DNA from: Sva-07 sp963752815
Lineage (GTDB): Bacteria > Actinomycetota > Acidimicrobiia > Acidimicrobiales > Ilumatobacteraceae
Length of the DNA stretch: 64,000 nucleotides
Direction of reading: 5' to 3'
Assembly (NCBI GenBank): GCA_963752815.1
Contig: CAVVZI010000021.1
Coordinates: forward strand, 496,001 to 560,000
The translations under genes were made by a program, and so were the position numbers. Below the pieces are notes generated by a model. The model did not search any database and was not told the DNA's origin. It worked only from the letters and a program-made list of their open reading frames with translations. This document shows, piece after piece, positions 50,097 to 57,866 of this stretch (position 1 is its first letter; every line of letters starts with the position of its first letter).

Positions 50097-52661
50097 ATGT
50101 CCAACTGGGGATCGTCCAAGAAGCGCACATCGTCGACCGCCCGTTCGTCCAAGTCGTCCGGCTCCAAGTCCGGATCGAGCAAGGCCAGCCCGAGCAAAGC
50201 CGGCTCGGGCAAAGGCGGATCCGGCACGGGCGGATCGAGCCGCTCGTCGTCGTCGGCCCCGGTGCGCGACGCCACGCCGCCCGATCAGCAGGCATCGCGC
50301 CGAACACGGGCGAACGCCGAGATGCGCGAGGCGATCGCCGGACGGGAGCACGAGTTCCTCGGACTCGTGTTGATCGGTGCGGCGATCCTGCTCGGACTCG
50401 CCATGTACTTCGACCTCGCCGGCCCGCTGGGACGTGGCGTCGAGACCGTGTTCGGATGGCTCGCCGGGCTCGGTCGCTACGCGCTCCCGGTGGTGCTCGC
50501 GGCGATCGGTGTGTCGCTCGTCCGTCGAGGCCACACGTCGAGCCCGCTCCGGTTGGGTGTCGGTTGGGCGCTGGTCGCCCTGTCGTCGCTCGGCCTGCTG
50601 CACGTGTTCCGCGGGCCCGACGATCTCACGGCCGACGTCGATCAGCTCGAACCCGCCGGTGGGTGGCTCGGGGCGCTCGTGGCCGAGCCCCTCAAGGCGC
50701 TCCTCGGTTCGGTCGGCGCCACGGTGGTCCTCTTGGTCGTGCTCGTCGGCGGCGTGTTGCTCATCACCCGGACGTCGATGCGGACGATGGCGTCGAACAC
50801 CGGGGGCTTCCTCGCCACGATCGCGCACCCGGTCGGACGGTGGGCCAAATCCGGCCTCGGCAACATCACCACGCTGAACAGTGATCGAGCGGAGGGGACC
50901 GCGACGAACGACCCCGAGGGCAGGGCCGCCGCCGCCACGTTGTACGACTTCGCCCAGGACGACGACCTGGGGATCGACGTGGCCGGCGAACCTCCGAAAC
51001 GGTCGCGCTTGCCCAAGCCGAAGGTGTCGGTCGGCAGCCAGCCCGGCGTGGCCTCGCCGGACGGCGCCCGCGTGGGCGAGTGGGTCCTGCCGCCGATGAC
51101 GTTCCTCGACCGCCCGGGGGAGCAGGCGATCGATCGCAAGGAGGTCGAGGCGCGCGGACGCATGCTCCAGGAGTCGCTCGCCTCGCACGGCGTCGACACC
51201 ACGCTCGTCGGGATGACCGTCGGCCCGACCGTCACCCGCTACGAACTCGAACTCGGTCTCGGTGTGAAGGTCGCCCGGGTCACGAGCCTGCAGAAGGACA
51301 TCGCCTATGCGATGGCGGCGACCGACGTGCGCATCCTCGCTCCGATCCCCGGCCGTTCGGCGATCGGGGTGGAGGTTCCGAACCGCCAGCGGCAGTTGGT
51401 GGCGCTCGGCGACCTGCTCGCGTCACCCGAGGCGGCCAGGGCCACGAATCCGCTGGAGGTGGCGGTCGGCAAGGACATCGCCGGCAAGGCCGTGTTCCTC
51501 GACCTGGCCGCCACACCGCACCTGCTGATCGCCGGTGCCACGGGTGCCGGCAAGTCGAGCGGCATCAACTGCATCATCACGTCGTTGCTGATGCGCACGA
51601 CGCCCGACGACGTCCGGTTGATCCTCATCGACCCGAAGCAGGTCGAGATGGGCCAGTACCAGCGCCTGCCCCACCTGCTGACGCAACCGGTGACGAACCC
51701 GAAGAAGGCGGCCAACGCGCTCGGCTGGGCCGTGAAGGAGATGGAGCGCCGCTACGACCTGCTGTCGGAGATGGGCTACCGCGACATCGCCGGCTACAAC
51801 AAGGCCTTCGCCAAGGGCCAGGTCGTCGCCCCGCCGGGATCGACGGTCGAGTACGAGCACCTGACCTACATCGTGGTCGTCGTCGACGAGCTGAACGACC
51901 TGATGATGGTGGCGGCGCGCGACGTCGAGGAGTCGATCACCCGGATCGCCCAGAAGGCTCGAGCCGTCGGCATCCACCTCATCGTGGCCACCCAGCGGCC
52001 GTCGGTGAACGTGATCACGGGTGTGATCAAGGCGAACATCCCGGCGCGCATGGCGTTCGCCGTGTCGAGCCTCACCGACTCGCGGGTCATCCTCGACCAA
52101 CCGGGGGCGGAGAAGCTGGTCGGCAAGGGCGACATGTTGCTCCTGCCGGGCAACTCGTCGGTGTCGAGCCGCATCCAGGGATCGTTCGTGAGCGAGGACG
52201 AGGTGCGCCGGGTGGTGGCCCACTGGCGGGCGCAGTCACCCGAGCCGGTCTACTCGAACGACGTCGAGGTCGGCGGCGACCCCGACGCGCCCCAGTTGGG
52301 TGGCCCTCCGTCGAACGCGCTCGTGCCGCCGAACCCCCGCACGATGGTCAGCCCGCCGGGGGGGATGCCCGGTCTCGATGATTCGCTCGACGTCACGTCC
52401 GACGCCAACGCGTTCTCGGCCGGCGACGAGGACGAGGACACCGCCATGATGCGCCAGGCGATGGAACTCATCGTCCGCAGCCAACTCGGCTCGACCTCGA
52501 TGCTCCAGCGCAAGCTGAAGGTCGGCTTCGCCCGTGCCGGTCGCATCATGGATCTGCTCGAACAACGCGGCGTCGTCGGCCCGAGCGAGGGATCGAAGGC
52601 CCGCGCCGTCCTGATGACCGTCGAGGAATTCGAACTCCTCCAGCAGAACGGCCAGTTGTAA
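50097..52661 (+). CDS. ftsK: DNA translocase FtsK/SpoIIIE
   Basis: Septal DNA pump for chromosome segregation. The N-terminal 60 residues are Ser/Lys/Gly-rich; four membrane helices lie between about 80 and 225; a linker leads to the motor (about 330-730) with Walker A GATGAGKSSG near 480, Walker B VVVVDELNDLMM near 595 and ATQRPSVNVITG. A gamma winged helix (RSQLGSTSMLQRKLKVGFARAGRIMDLLE) that reads KOPS-like sequences ends the protein. 854 residues. A possible -10 box TACGGT lies 9 nt before the ATG. Confidence 0.96.
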   Translation: MSNWGSSKKRTSSTARSSKSSGSKSGSSKASPSKAGSGKGGSGTGGSSRSSSSAPVRDATPPDQQASRRTRANAEMREAIAGREHEFLGLVLIGAAILLGLAMYFDLAGPLGRGVETVFGWLAGLGRYALPVVLAAIGVSLVRRGHTSSPLRLGVGWALVALSSLGLLHVFRGPDDLTADVDQLEPAGGWLGALVAEPLKALLGSVGATVVLLVVLVGGVLLITRTSMRTMASNTGGFLATIAHPVGRWAKSGLGNITTLNSDRAEGTATNDPEGRAAAATLYDFAQDDDLGIDVAGEPPKRSRLPKPKVSVGSQPGVASPDGARVGEWVLPPMTFLDRPGEQAIDRKEVEARGRMLQESLASHGVDTTLVGMTVGPTVTRYELELGLGVKVARVTSLQKDIAYAMAATDVRILAPIPGRSAIGVEVPNRQRQLVALGDLLASPEAARATNPLEVAVGKDIAGKAVFLDLAATPHLLIAGATGAGKSSGINCIITSLLMRTTPDDVRLILIDPKQVEMGQYQRLPHLLTQPVTNPKKAANALGWAVKEMERRYDLLSEMGYRDIAGYNKAFAKGQVVAPPGSTVEYEHLTYIVVVVDELNDLMMVAARDVEESITRIAQKARAVGIHLIVATQRPSVNVITGVIKANIPARMAFAVSSLTDSRVILDQPGAEKLVGKGDMLLLPGNSSVSSRIQGSFVSEDEVRRVVAHWRAQSPEPVYSNDVEVGGDPDAPQLGGPPSNALVPPNPRTMVSPPGGMPGLDDSLDVTSDANAFSAGDEDEDTAMMRQAMELIVRSQLGSTSMLQRKLKVGFARAGRIMDLLEQRGVVGPSEGSKARAVLMTVEEFELLQQNGQL

Positions 52662-52664
52662 CGA

Positions 52665-52701
52665 CCTGAAACGTCTGGGGTCAGGCACCGAACGTTTCAG
52701 G
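52665..52701 (+). terminator. stop-abutting GGGGTCAGGC hairpin, copy b
   Basis: Starts 3 nt after the ftsK stop. Arms CCTGAAACGT (52665-52674) and ACGTTTCAGG (52692-52701), loop with GGGGTCAGGCACC in sense. The stem differs from copy a at paired positions. Confidence 0.7.
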
Positions 52702-52721
52702 CGTGGATCGTCGAGTCGGAC

Positions 52722-53525
52722 TCAGCGGAATTGCGGCGGGCGCTTCTCCGTGAACGCGGCAACAGCTTCGGCGTGCTCCGGCGTCGACCAGCACTCGGCC
52801 AACAGCTGACTTTCGAGACGTTGCACCGCGCGGAGGTCGGTCTCGGCCCCGTTGACCGTGAGCAGTTGTTTGACCATCCGGGCTTGCGGTGTGGGGCTCG
52901 CCGCGAACGCTTCAGCCACCTCCGTCGCCTTGGCGATCAGCGCGTCGTGGTCGTCGACGACGTGGTCGACGAGCCGCAACGCAGCCGCCTCGTCGCCGCG
53001 CACGATCCGGCCGGTGAGGCACAGATCCGAGGCCGCCCCCCAACCCACCCGCTGGACGAGGAAGTGCGTGCTCGCCAGTTCGGGCACGAGTCCCACCTTG
53101 ATGAACACGACACCGATCTTTGCGTCGACCGTCGCCACGATCGCGTCGGCTGGGAGGACCATCGTGATCCCGATCCCGACGGCGGCGCCGTGGATCGCCG
53201 CGACGACCGGCTTCGAATCACGGATCAACTGCACCCAGTCGATACCCGCCGGCATACCGCCGGAACCGCCTGCGGTGTCGTTGCCCGGGTCGGTTCCTGA
53301 GAGGCGGGTGCCGAACACGGCGTTCATGTCGGCTCCGGCACAGAACCCTCGGCCGGCGCCGGTCATGATGATCGCTCCCACCGCCGGGTCGTCGTTGGCG
53401 CGTCCGATGGCGTCAGCGAGTTCCTCGGCCATGTGGGGTGTCCAGGCGTTGAGCTGATCGGGTCGGTCGAGCGTGATCGTGGTGATCGCTCCGATCGTCG
53501 ACGATCGGATGGTGTCGTAGCTCAT
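52722..53525 (-). CDS. enoyl-CoA hydratase/isomerase family protein
   Basis: Crotonase-fold enzyme. Oxyanion-hole segments IIMTGAGRGFCAGADM and KPVVAAIHGAAVGIGITMVLPADAI are present, with GLVPELASTHFLVQRVG carrying a catalytic-type Glu. The sequence closes with a helical C-terminus. 267 residues. Substrate within beta-oxidation or a related CoA pathway is undetermined. It is convergent with ftsK and separates it from rimO, which normally lies closer. Confidence 0.92.
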   Translation of the reverse strand: MSYDTIRSSTIGAITTITLDRPDQLNAWTPHMAEELADAIGRANDDPAVGAIIMTGAGRGFCAGADMNAVFGTRLSGTDPGNDTAGGSGGMPAGIDWVQLIRDSKPVVAAIHGAAVGIGITMVLPADAIVATVDAKIGVVFIKVGLVPELASTHFLVQRVGWGAASDLCLTGRIVRGDEAAALRLVDHVVDDHDALIAKATEVAEAFAASPTPQARMVKQLLTVNGAETDLRAVQRLESQLLAECWSTPEHAEAVAAFTEKRPPQFR

Positions 53526-53578
53526 CGAGGAAGCGTGGCACGGCTCCGCTCGGGGGAACGAGGTGCAGCTTTGGCAAC

Positions 53579-54532
53579 ATGAGCGCCATGCCTGACGTTC
53601 TGGAACTGACGCCCGAGTTGACCGAGATCACGACCGGTCTCCGCTTTCCCGAGGGGCCGATCGCGATGCCCGACGGATCGATCGTGCTCGTCGAGATGTT
53701 CGGGCCGCGGCTCACACGCGTGGCCCCCGACGGAACGAAGTCGACGATCGCCGAGATCGAGGGCGGTCCCAACGGTGCGGCCGTCGGGCCCGACGGTGCG
53801 ATCTACCTGTGCAACAACGGCGGGTGTTTCGCGGCGGCCGAGTTCGGCGGGATGATGTTCCCGGGCGCCTTCGTGCCCGAGCAGTACCGCGGCGGTCGGA
53901 TCCAGCGCGTCGATCCTCATGACGGCACCGTCACCGACCTGTACACCGAATGCGACGGCCGGCCGTTGCGAGCGCCGAACGATCTGGTGATGGACGGTCA
54001 CGGCGGGTTCTACTTCACCGACCACGGCATCCGCGACCACGCCACGCGGACCAGCGACCTGACGGCGATCTACTACGCCCGAGCGGACGGGTCGGAGATC
54101 CGGGAGGTCGTGTTCCCCGTCGAGGGGCCGAACGGCATCGGTCTGTCGCCCGACTCCGACACGCTCTACTGGGCCGAGACGACGACCGGACGTGTGTTCC
54201 GGCGCGCCGTCGTGGCGGTGGGACAACTCGCCGAACCCGTGCCGCTCGACCTCAGCGGTGTGCTGTACGGGCTCCCCGGCATGCAGTACCTCGACTCGCT
54301 CGCCGTCGACGGTGAGGGATGGGTCTGCGCGGCCACCCTGTTCAACGGCGGTATCACGGCGATCTCGCCCGACGGCACCCAGGTGGAGCATCACGCCACG
54401 GGCGACCTGATGACCACCAACATCTGCTTCGGCGGCGACGATCTCCGCACCGCGTACGTCACCTTGTCGAGCACCGGGCGCCTCGTGTCGTTCCCCTGGC
54501 CCCGCCCCGGCCTCCGCCTCGCCCACCAATAG
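53579..54532 (+). CDS. SMP-30/gluconolactonase/LRE-family protein
   Basis: Six-bladed propeller lactonase-like protein: LRFPEGPIAMPDGSIVLVEM, PNGAAVGPDGAIYLCNNGG, APNDLVMDGHGGFYFTDHG with metal-ligand Asn and Asp, and PNGIGLSPDSDTLYWAET. 317 residues from the ATG at 53579; an ATG at 53588 is equally possible. Likely a cytoplasmic sugar-lactone hydrolase or a related esterase. Confidence 0.9.
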   Translation: MSAMPDVLELTPELTEITTGLRFPEGPIAMPDGSIVLVEMFGPRLTRVAPDGTKSTIAEIEGGPNGAAVGPDGAIYLCNNGGCFAAAEFGGMMFPGAFVPEQYRGGRIQRVDPHDGTVTDLYTECDGRPLRAPNDLVMDGHGGFYFTDHGIRDHATRTSDLTAIYYARADGSEIREVVFPVEGPNGIGLSPDSDTLYWAETTTGRVFRRAVVAVGQLAEPVPLDLSGVLYGLPGMQYLDSLAVDGEGWVCAATLFNGGITAISPDGTQVEHHATGDLMTTNICFGGDDLRTAYVTLSSTGRLVSFPWPRPGLRLAHQ

Positions 54533-54579
54533 CCGCCAGCCCGCCAGCCAGCCGCCAGCCAGCCGACGGGTCAAATCGT

Positions 54580-54631
54580 CGTTTGCGTCGGGATTTTCGA
54601 GGAGCGTCCCTCGGAAATCTTGACGCAAACG
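54580..54631. repeat. intergenic palindrome family, copy 3 (imperfect, 52 bp)
   Basis: Outer arms CGTTTGCGTC and GACGCAAACG are perfect and the inner part has several mismatches. Preceded by a run of GCCAGCC-type short repeats (54533-54565) and by TCAAATCGT, as copy 1 is preceded by TCAAATCCT. Confidence 0.7.
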
Positions 54632-54650
54632 GGGATGGACGGTGTGGAGA

Positions 54651-54656
54651 TAGCGT
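54651..54656 (+). promoter_or_regulatory. -10 box TAGCGT, leaderless-type promoter of rimO
   Basis: TAGCGT, 8 nt, then the ATG at 54665; same hexamer as at 20937. It argues against in-frame starts upstream that lie in the palindrome. Confidence 0.45.
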
Positions 54657-54664
54657 GGCTGACC

Positions 54665-55984
54665 ATGTCACAGCGGTTCTACATCGAGACGCTGGGCTGC
54701 CCGAAGAACGATGTCGACTCCGACAAGTTGGTCGGTGCGTTGCTCGCCGACGGCATGGAGGCGACCGACGATGCGGCCCTCGCCGACCTCGTGGTCGTCA
54801 ACACCTGCGCGTTCATCGACGAAGCGCGCCGTGAGTCGATCGACACGATCCTCGCGCTCGACGAACTCCGCATGGACGGCTCGCGGCTCGTGGTCACCGG
54901 ATGCATGGCCGAGCGCTACGGCGACGAACTCGCCGCCGAACTACCCGAGGTCGACCAGGTCGCCGGCTTCGGCCAGTCGTTCACCGCCGCGCCCGTCGCG
55001 ACGAGCACCGCTCCGGCCACCGGCCGCAAGTTGATCCCGGTGTCGAGCACGGCGATCCCGACGTTCGACCTGCTCAACCTGCCGAGACCGAAGTCGGCCG
55101 TCCCGTGGGCCTACGTGAAGATCGCCGAAGGGTGCGACCGGTCGTGCGGATTCTGTGCGATCCCGAGTTTCCGCGGGCCCCAACGCAGCCGCGACGTGGC
55201 CTCGATCCTCGCCGAGGTCGAGCAGCTCGAGGCGCGCGAGATCGTGCTCGTCGCCCAGGACCTGGCGTCGTACGGCAAGGATCGTCCGGGGGAGCTGGGC
55301 GCCGGATCGATCGTCCCGCTCGTCGAGGCCGTCGCCGCGGTCACCGATCGCGTCCGCCTGCTCTACCTCTATCCGAGCGACCTGTCCGATGCGCTGATCG
55401 ACGTCATCTGCGCGTCCGGTGTGCCGTACTTCGACCTGTCGCTCCAGCACGTGAGCAAGCCGCTGCTGCGCCGGATGCGCCGGTGGGGTGACGGGCAACG
55501 ATTCCTCGATCGCATCGCCGACATCCGCGCCCGCGAGCCCGATGCGGCCTTCCGCAGCAACTTCATCGTCGGCTATCCCGGCGAGACCGAGGCCGACCAC
55601 GACCAGCTGCTCGATTTCGTCGAACGGGCGCAGCTCGACTGGTGCGGTTTCTTCAGCTACAGCCGCGAAGACGGCACGTATGCCGCCGATCTCGACGGTG
55701 CCGTCGATCCGCATCTGATGAACGAGCGACTCGCCGAACTCCGCGAGTTGCAGGACGACATCACGGCCAACCGTCGCGACGCGCTCATCGGCACGACCGT
55801 GTCGGTACTCGTGGACGCGCCCGGTGTGGGCCGGACGCATCGCGAGGCGCCGGAAATCGACGGCGTCGTCCACGTCGGCGAGAATGTCGCCGTGGGGAGC
55901 TTCGCCGAGGTCGAGATCGTCGATGCACTCGGGCCCGATCTCGTGGCCGCCGGATTCGATCTGGCGTTGCTGGACGGCGAGTGA
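54665..55984 (+). CDS. rimO: ribosomal protein S12 methylthiotransferase RimO
   Basis: Radical-SAM enzyme that methylthiolates an Asp of ribosomal protein S12. The N-terminal UPF0004 domain has three cluster cysteines (TLGCPKNDVDSD, VNTCAFIDEA, VTGCMAERYG). The radical-SAM motif is CDRSCGFCAIP near residue 158, followed by SFRGPQRSR and SNFIVGYPGETE. A C-terminal TRAM domain (about 380-440) ends the protein. 439 residues. It is followed closely by pgsA and cinA. Confidence 0.95.
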   Translation: MSQRFYIETLGCPKNDVDSDKLVGALLADGMEATDDAALADLVVVNTCAFIDEARRESIDTILALDELRMDGSRLVVTGCMAERYGDELAAELPEVDQVAGFGQSFTAAPVATSTAPATGRKLIPVSSTAIPTFDLLNLPRPKSAVPWAYVKIAEGCDRSCGFCAIPSFRGPQRSRDVASILAEVEQLEAREIVLVAQDLASYGKDRPGELGAGSIVPLVEAVAAVTDRVRLLYLYPSDLSDALIDVICASGVPYFDLSLQHVSKPLLRRMRRWGDGQRFLDRIADIRAREPDAAFRSNFIVGYPGETEADHDQLLDFVERAQLDWCGFFSYSREDGTYAADLDGAVDPHLMNERLAELRELQDDITANRRDALIGTTVSVLVDAPGVGRTHREAPEIDGVVHVGENVAVGSFAEVEIVDALGPDLVAAGFDLALLDGE

Positions 55985-56008
55985 CGGCACGGTCGGGGTG
56001 ATTCGCTG

Positions 56009-56587
56009 ATGGTCGAATCGAGCCAGATCGCCACCTGGGCGAACGCCGTCACCGTCGGGCGGCTGCTGTTGTCGCCATTGATGTTCTGGGTGATCCCGAA
56101 CCACGACCGCGGTTCGTGGATCGCCTTCGTGCTGTGGGTGATCTTCTCGCTCAGTGACGGCATCGACGGCTGGATCGCCCGGCGCCACGGGGTCACCACG
56201 GCCGGCGCGTTCCTCGATCCGCTCGCCGACAAGGTGCTCATCCTCGGCGCGATGTTCACGCTCGTGTCGACCGGTGTGTTCTGGGTGGTGCCGGTGATCA
56301 TCATCGCCGCCCGCGAGGTGACCATCAGCGTGTATCGGGTGATCGTCGGCGGCCGCGGCATCAGCGTTCCGGCGAGCAAACTGGCGAAGTACAAGACGTT
56401 CAGCCAGCAGCTCGCGGTCGGGTTCGCGTTGCTGCCGCTCACCGCGCTCGACGCGACGTGGCTGTGGAACGGGTTCCTCTGGGCTGCCGTGGTCCTCGCC
56501 CTCGTCAGCGGTGCCCAGTACCTGCGGGCCGCCCGTCAGATGCGGCCGATCGACGAGTCGACGCCGGTCGCGGGCACCTTCGGGTGA
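56009..56587 (+). CDS. pgsA: CDP-diacylglycerol-glycerol-3-phosphate 3-phosphatidyltransferase
   Basis: Membrane enzyme of phosphatidylglycerol synthesis. The CDP-alcohol phosphotransferase motif DG-x2-AR-x8-G-x3-D-x3-D is complete in DGIDGWIARRHGVTTAGAFLDPLADK, near residues 51-75, and several membrane helices flank it. ISVPASKLAKYKTFSQ matches PgsA proteins. 192 residues. It starts 22 bp after rimO. Confidence 0.93.
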   Translation: MVESSQIATWANAVTVGRLLLSPLMFWVIPNHDRGSWIAFVLWVIFSLSDGIDGWIARRHGVTTAGAFLDPLADKVLILGAMFTLVSTGVFWVVPVIIIAAREVTISVYRVIVGGRGISVPASKLAKYKTFSQQLAVGFALLPLTALDATWLWNGFLWAAVVLALVSGAQYLRAARQMRPIDESTPVAGTFG

Positions 56588-56617
56588 ACCCCACACGTCC
56601 CACCGAGGAGGACCGCG

Positions 56618-57866
56618 ATGCGTTGTGACGTGCTCGCCATCGGTACCGAACTGCTGCTCGGCCAGATCATCGATTCCAACTCGGCGTGGATCGGCGGCGA
56701 ACTCGCGGCGCACGGCATCGACTCGCTCGCCCAGGTCAAGGTCGGCGACAACGTCGATCGGATCGTCGTCCAGTTGCATCGACTGCTGGCCGACGCCGAT
56801 GCCGTCATCGTGTGCGGTGGCCTCGGCCCGACCCACGACGATCTGACCCGGCAGGCGATCGCCGCGGTGATGGGTGTCCCGCTCGTGCGCGACGAGGCGA
56901 TCGGCGACGTGATCCAGGCGATGTTCGCCGCCCGCGGCCGGACGATGACCGACAACAACCTCCGCCAGGCCGACGTTCCCGTCGGCGCGTCCATCATCCC
57001 CCAGACCCGCGGCACGGCCCCCGGCCTCATCTGCCCGGTCGTCGTCGGCGGTGTCGACAAGGTGATCTACGCCGTGCCGGGCGTGCCGCACGAGATGTAC
57101 GACATGGTGCAACGGGCGGTGATCCCCGACCTCGTCGCTCGCAGCGGCGAGGTGGCGCGTCATCGCCAGCCGCGTGCTGCGCACGTGGGGCGAGAGCGAG
57201 AGCGGCCTGAATGCCCGTCTCGATCACGTGATCGACCAGCTCGAGCGCCCGGACACGCCGACCCTCGCCTTCCTCGCGAGCGGTTGGGAGGGCCTCAAGG
57301 TCCGGCTCACGGCGAAGGCGGCGACGGCCGCCGACTGCGCCCGGCAGCTCGACGAGTGGGAGCAGGTGATCCGTGGGGAGCTCGGTGCGCTGGTGTTCGG
57401 CGTCGACGACGACACGATGGAATCGGTGGTGCTCGACGCCTGCCGCCGCCGCGGGCTGACGCTGGCCACGGCCGAGTCGGTCACCGGCGGGTTGGTCGGA
57501 GCGCGGCTGACCGGCGTGGCGGGCGCCAGCGACGTGTTCCGCGGCTCGATCGTGAGCTACGCGACCGACGTCAAACGTTCCCTCTTGGGGGTCGGCGACG
57601 GCCCGGTCGTCAGCGAGGCCGCCGCGCGGCAGATGGCCCACGGCGTTCGCGAACGGCTCGGCGCCGACGTCGCCCTGTCGCTCACGGGCGTTGCCGGCCC
57701 TGCTGAGCAGGACGATCAACCCGTGGGAACGCTGTTCGTCGGGCTCGTCGGGCCGGGCTTCGACGAGGTCCGCCAATCCCGCCTGCCCGGCCAACGAGAG
57801 CAGATGCGACAGTTCGCTGTCATCACAGCGCTGGGCTTCCTGCGCGAACATCTGCAGGAGCGATGA
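56618..57866 (+). CDS. cinA: CinA-family protein (competence/damage-inducible), frameshifted
   Basis: An N-terminal MoCF-like domain (LAIGTELLLGQIIDSNSAWI, VCGGLGPTHDDLTRQAIA, YAVPGVPHEMYDM) is fused to a C-terminal nicotinamide-nucleotide amidase domain (ATAESVTGGLVGARLTGVAGASDVFRGSIVSYA, SLTGVAGP). The frame breaks at GG 57154-57155; removing one G gives SGEVRVIASRVLRTWGESESGL. About 415 residues, normal for full-length CinA. GAGGAGGACCGCG precedes the ATG. Its stop overlaps the start of the next gene. Confidence 0.92.

Noticed and set aside
1..57866. Programmed ribosomal frameshifting as explanation for the broken genes
   Set aside because: Sites lack a common slippery heptamer, occur in unrelated genes, and all resolve by shortening a homopolymer.
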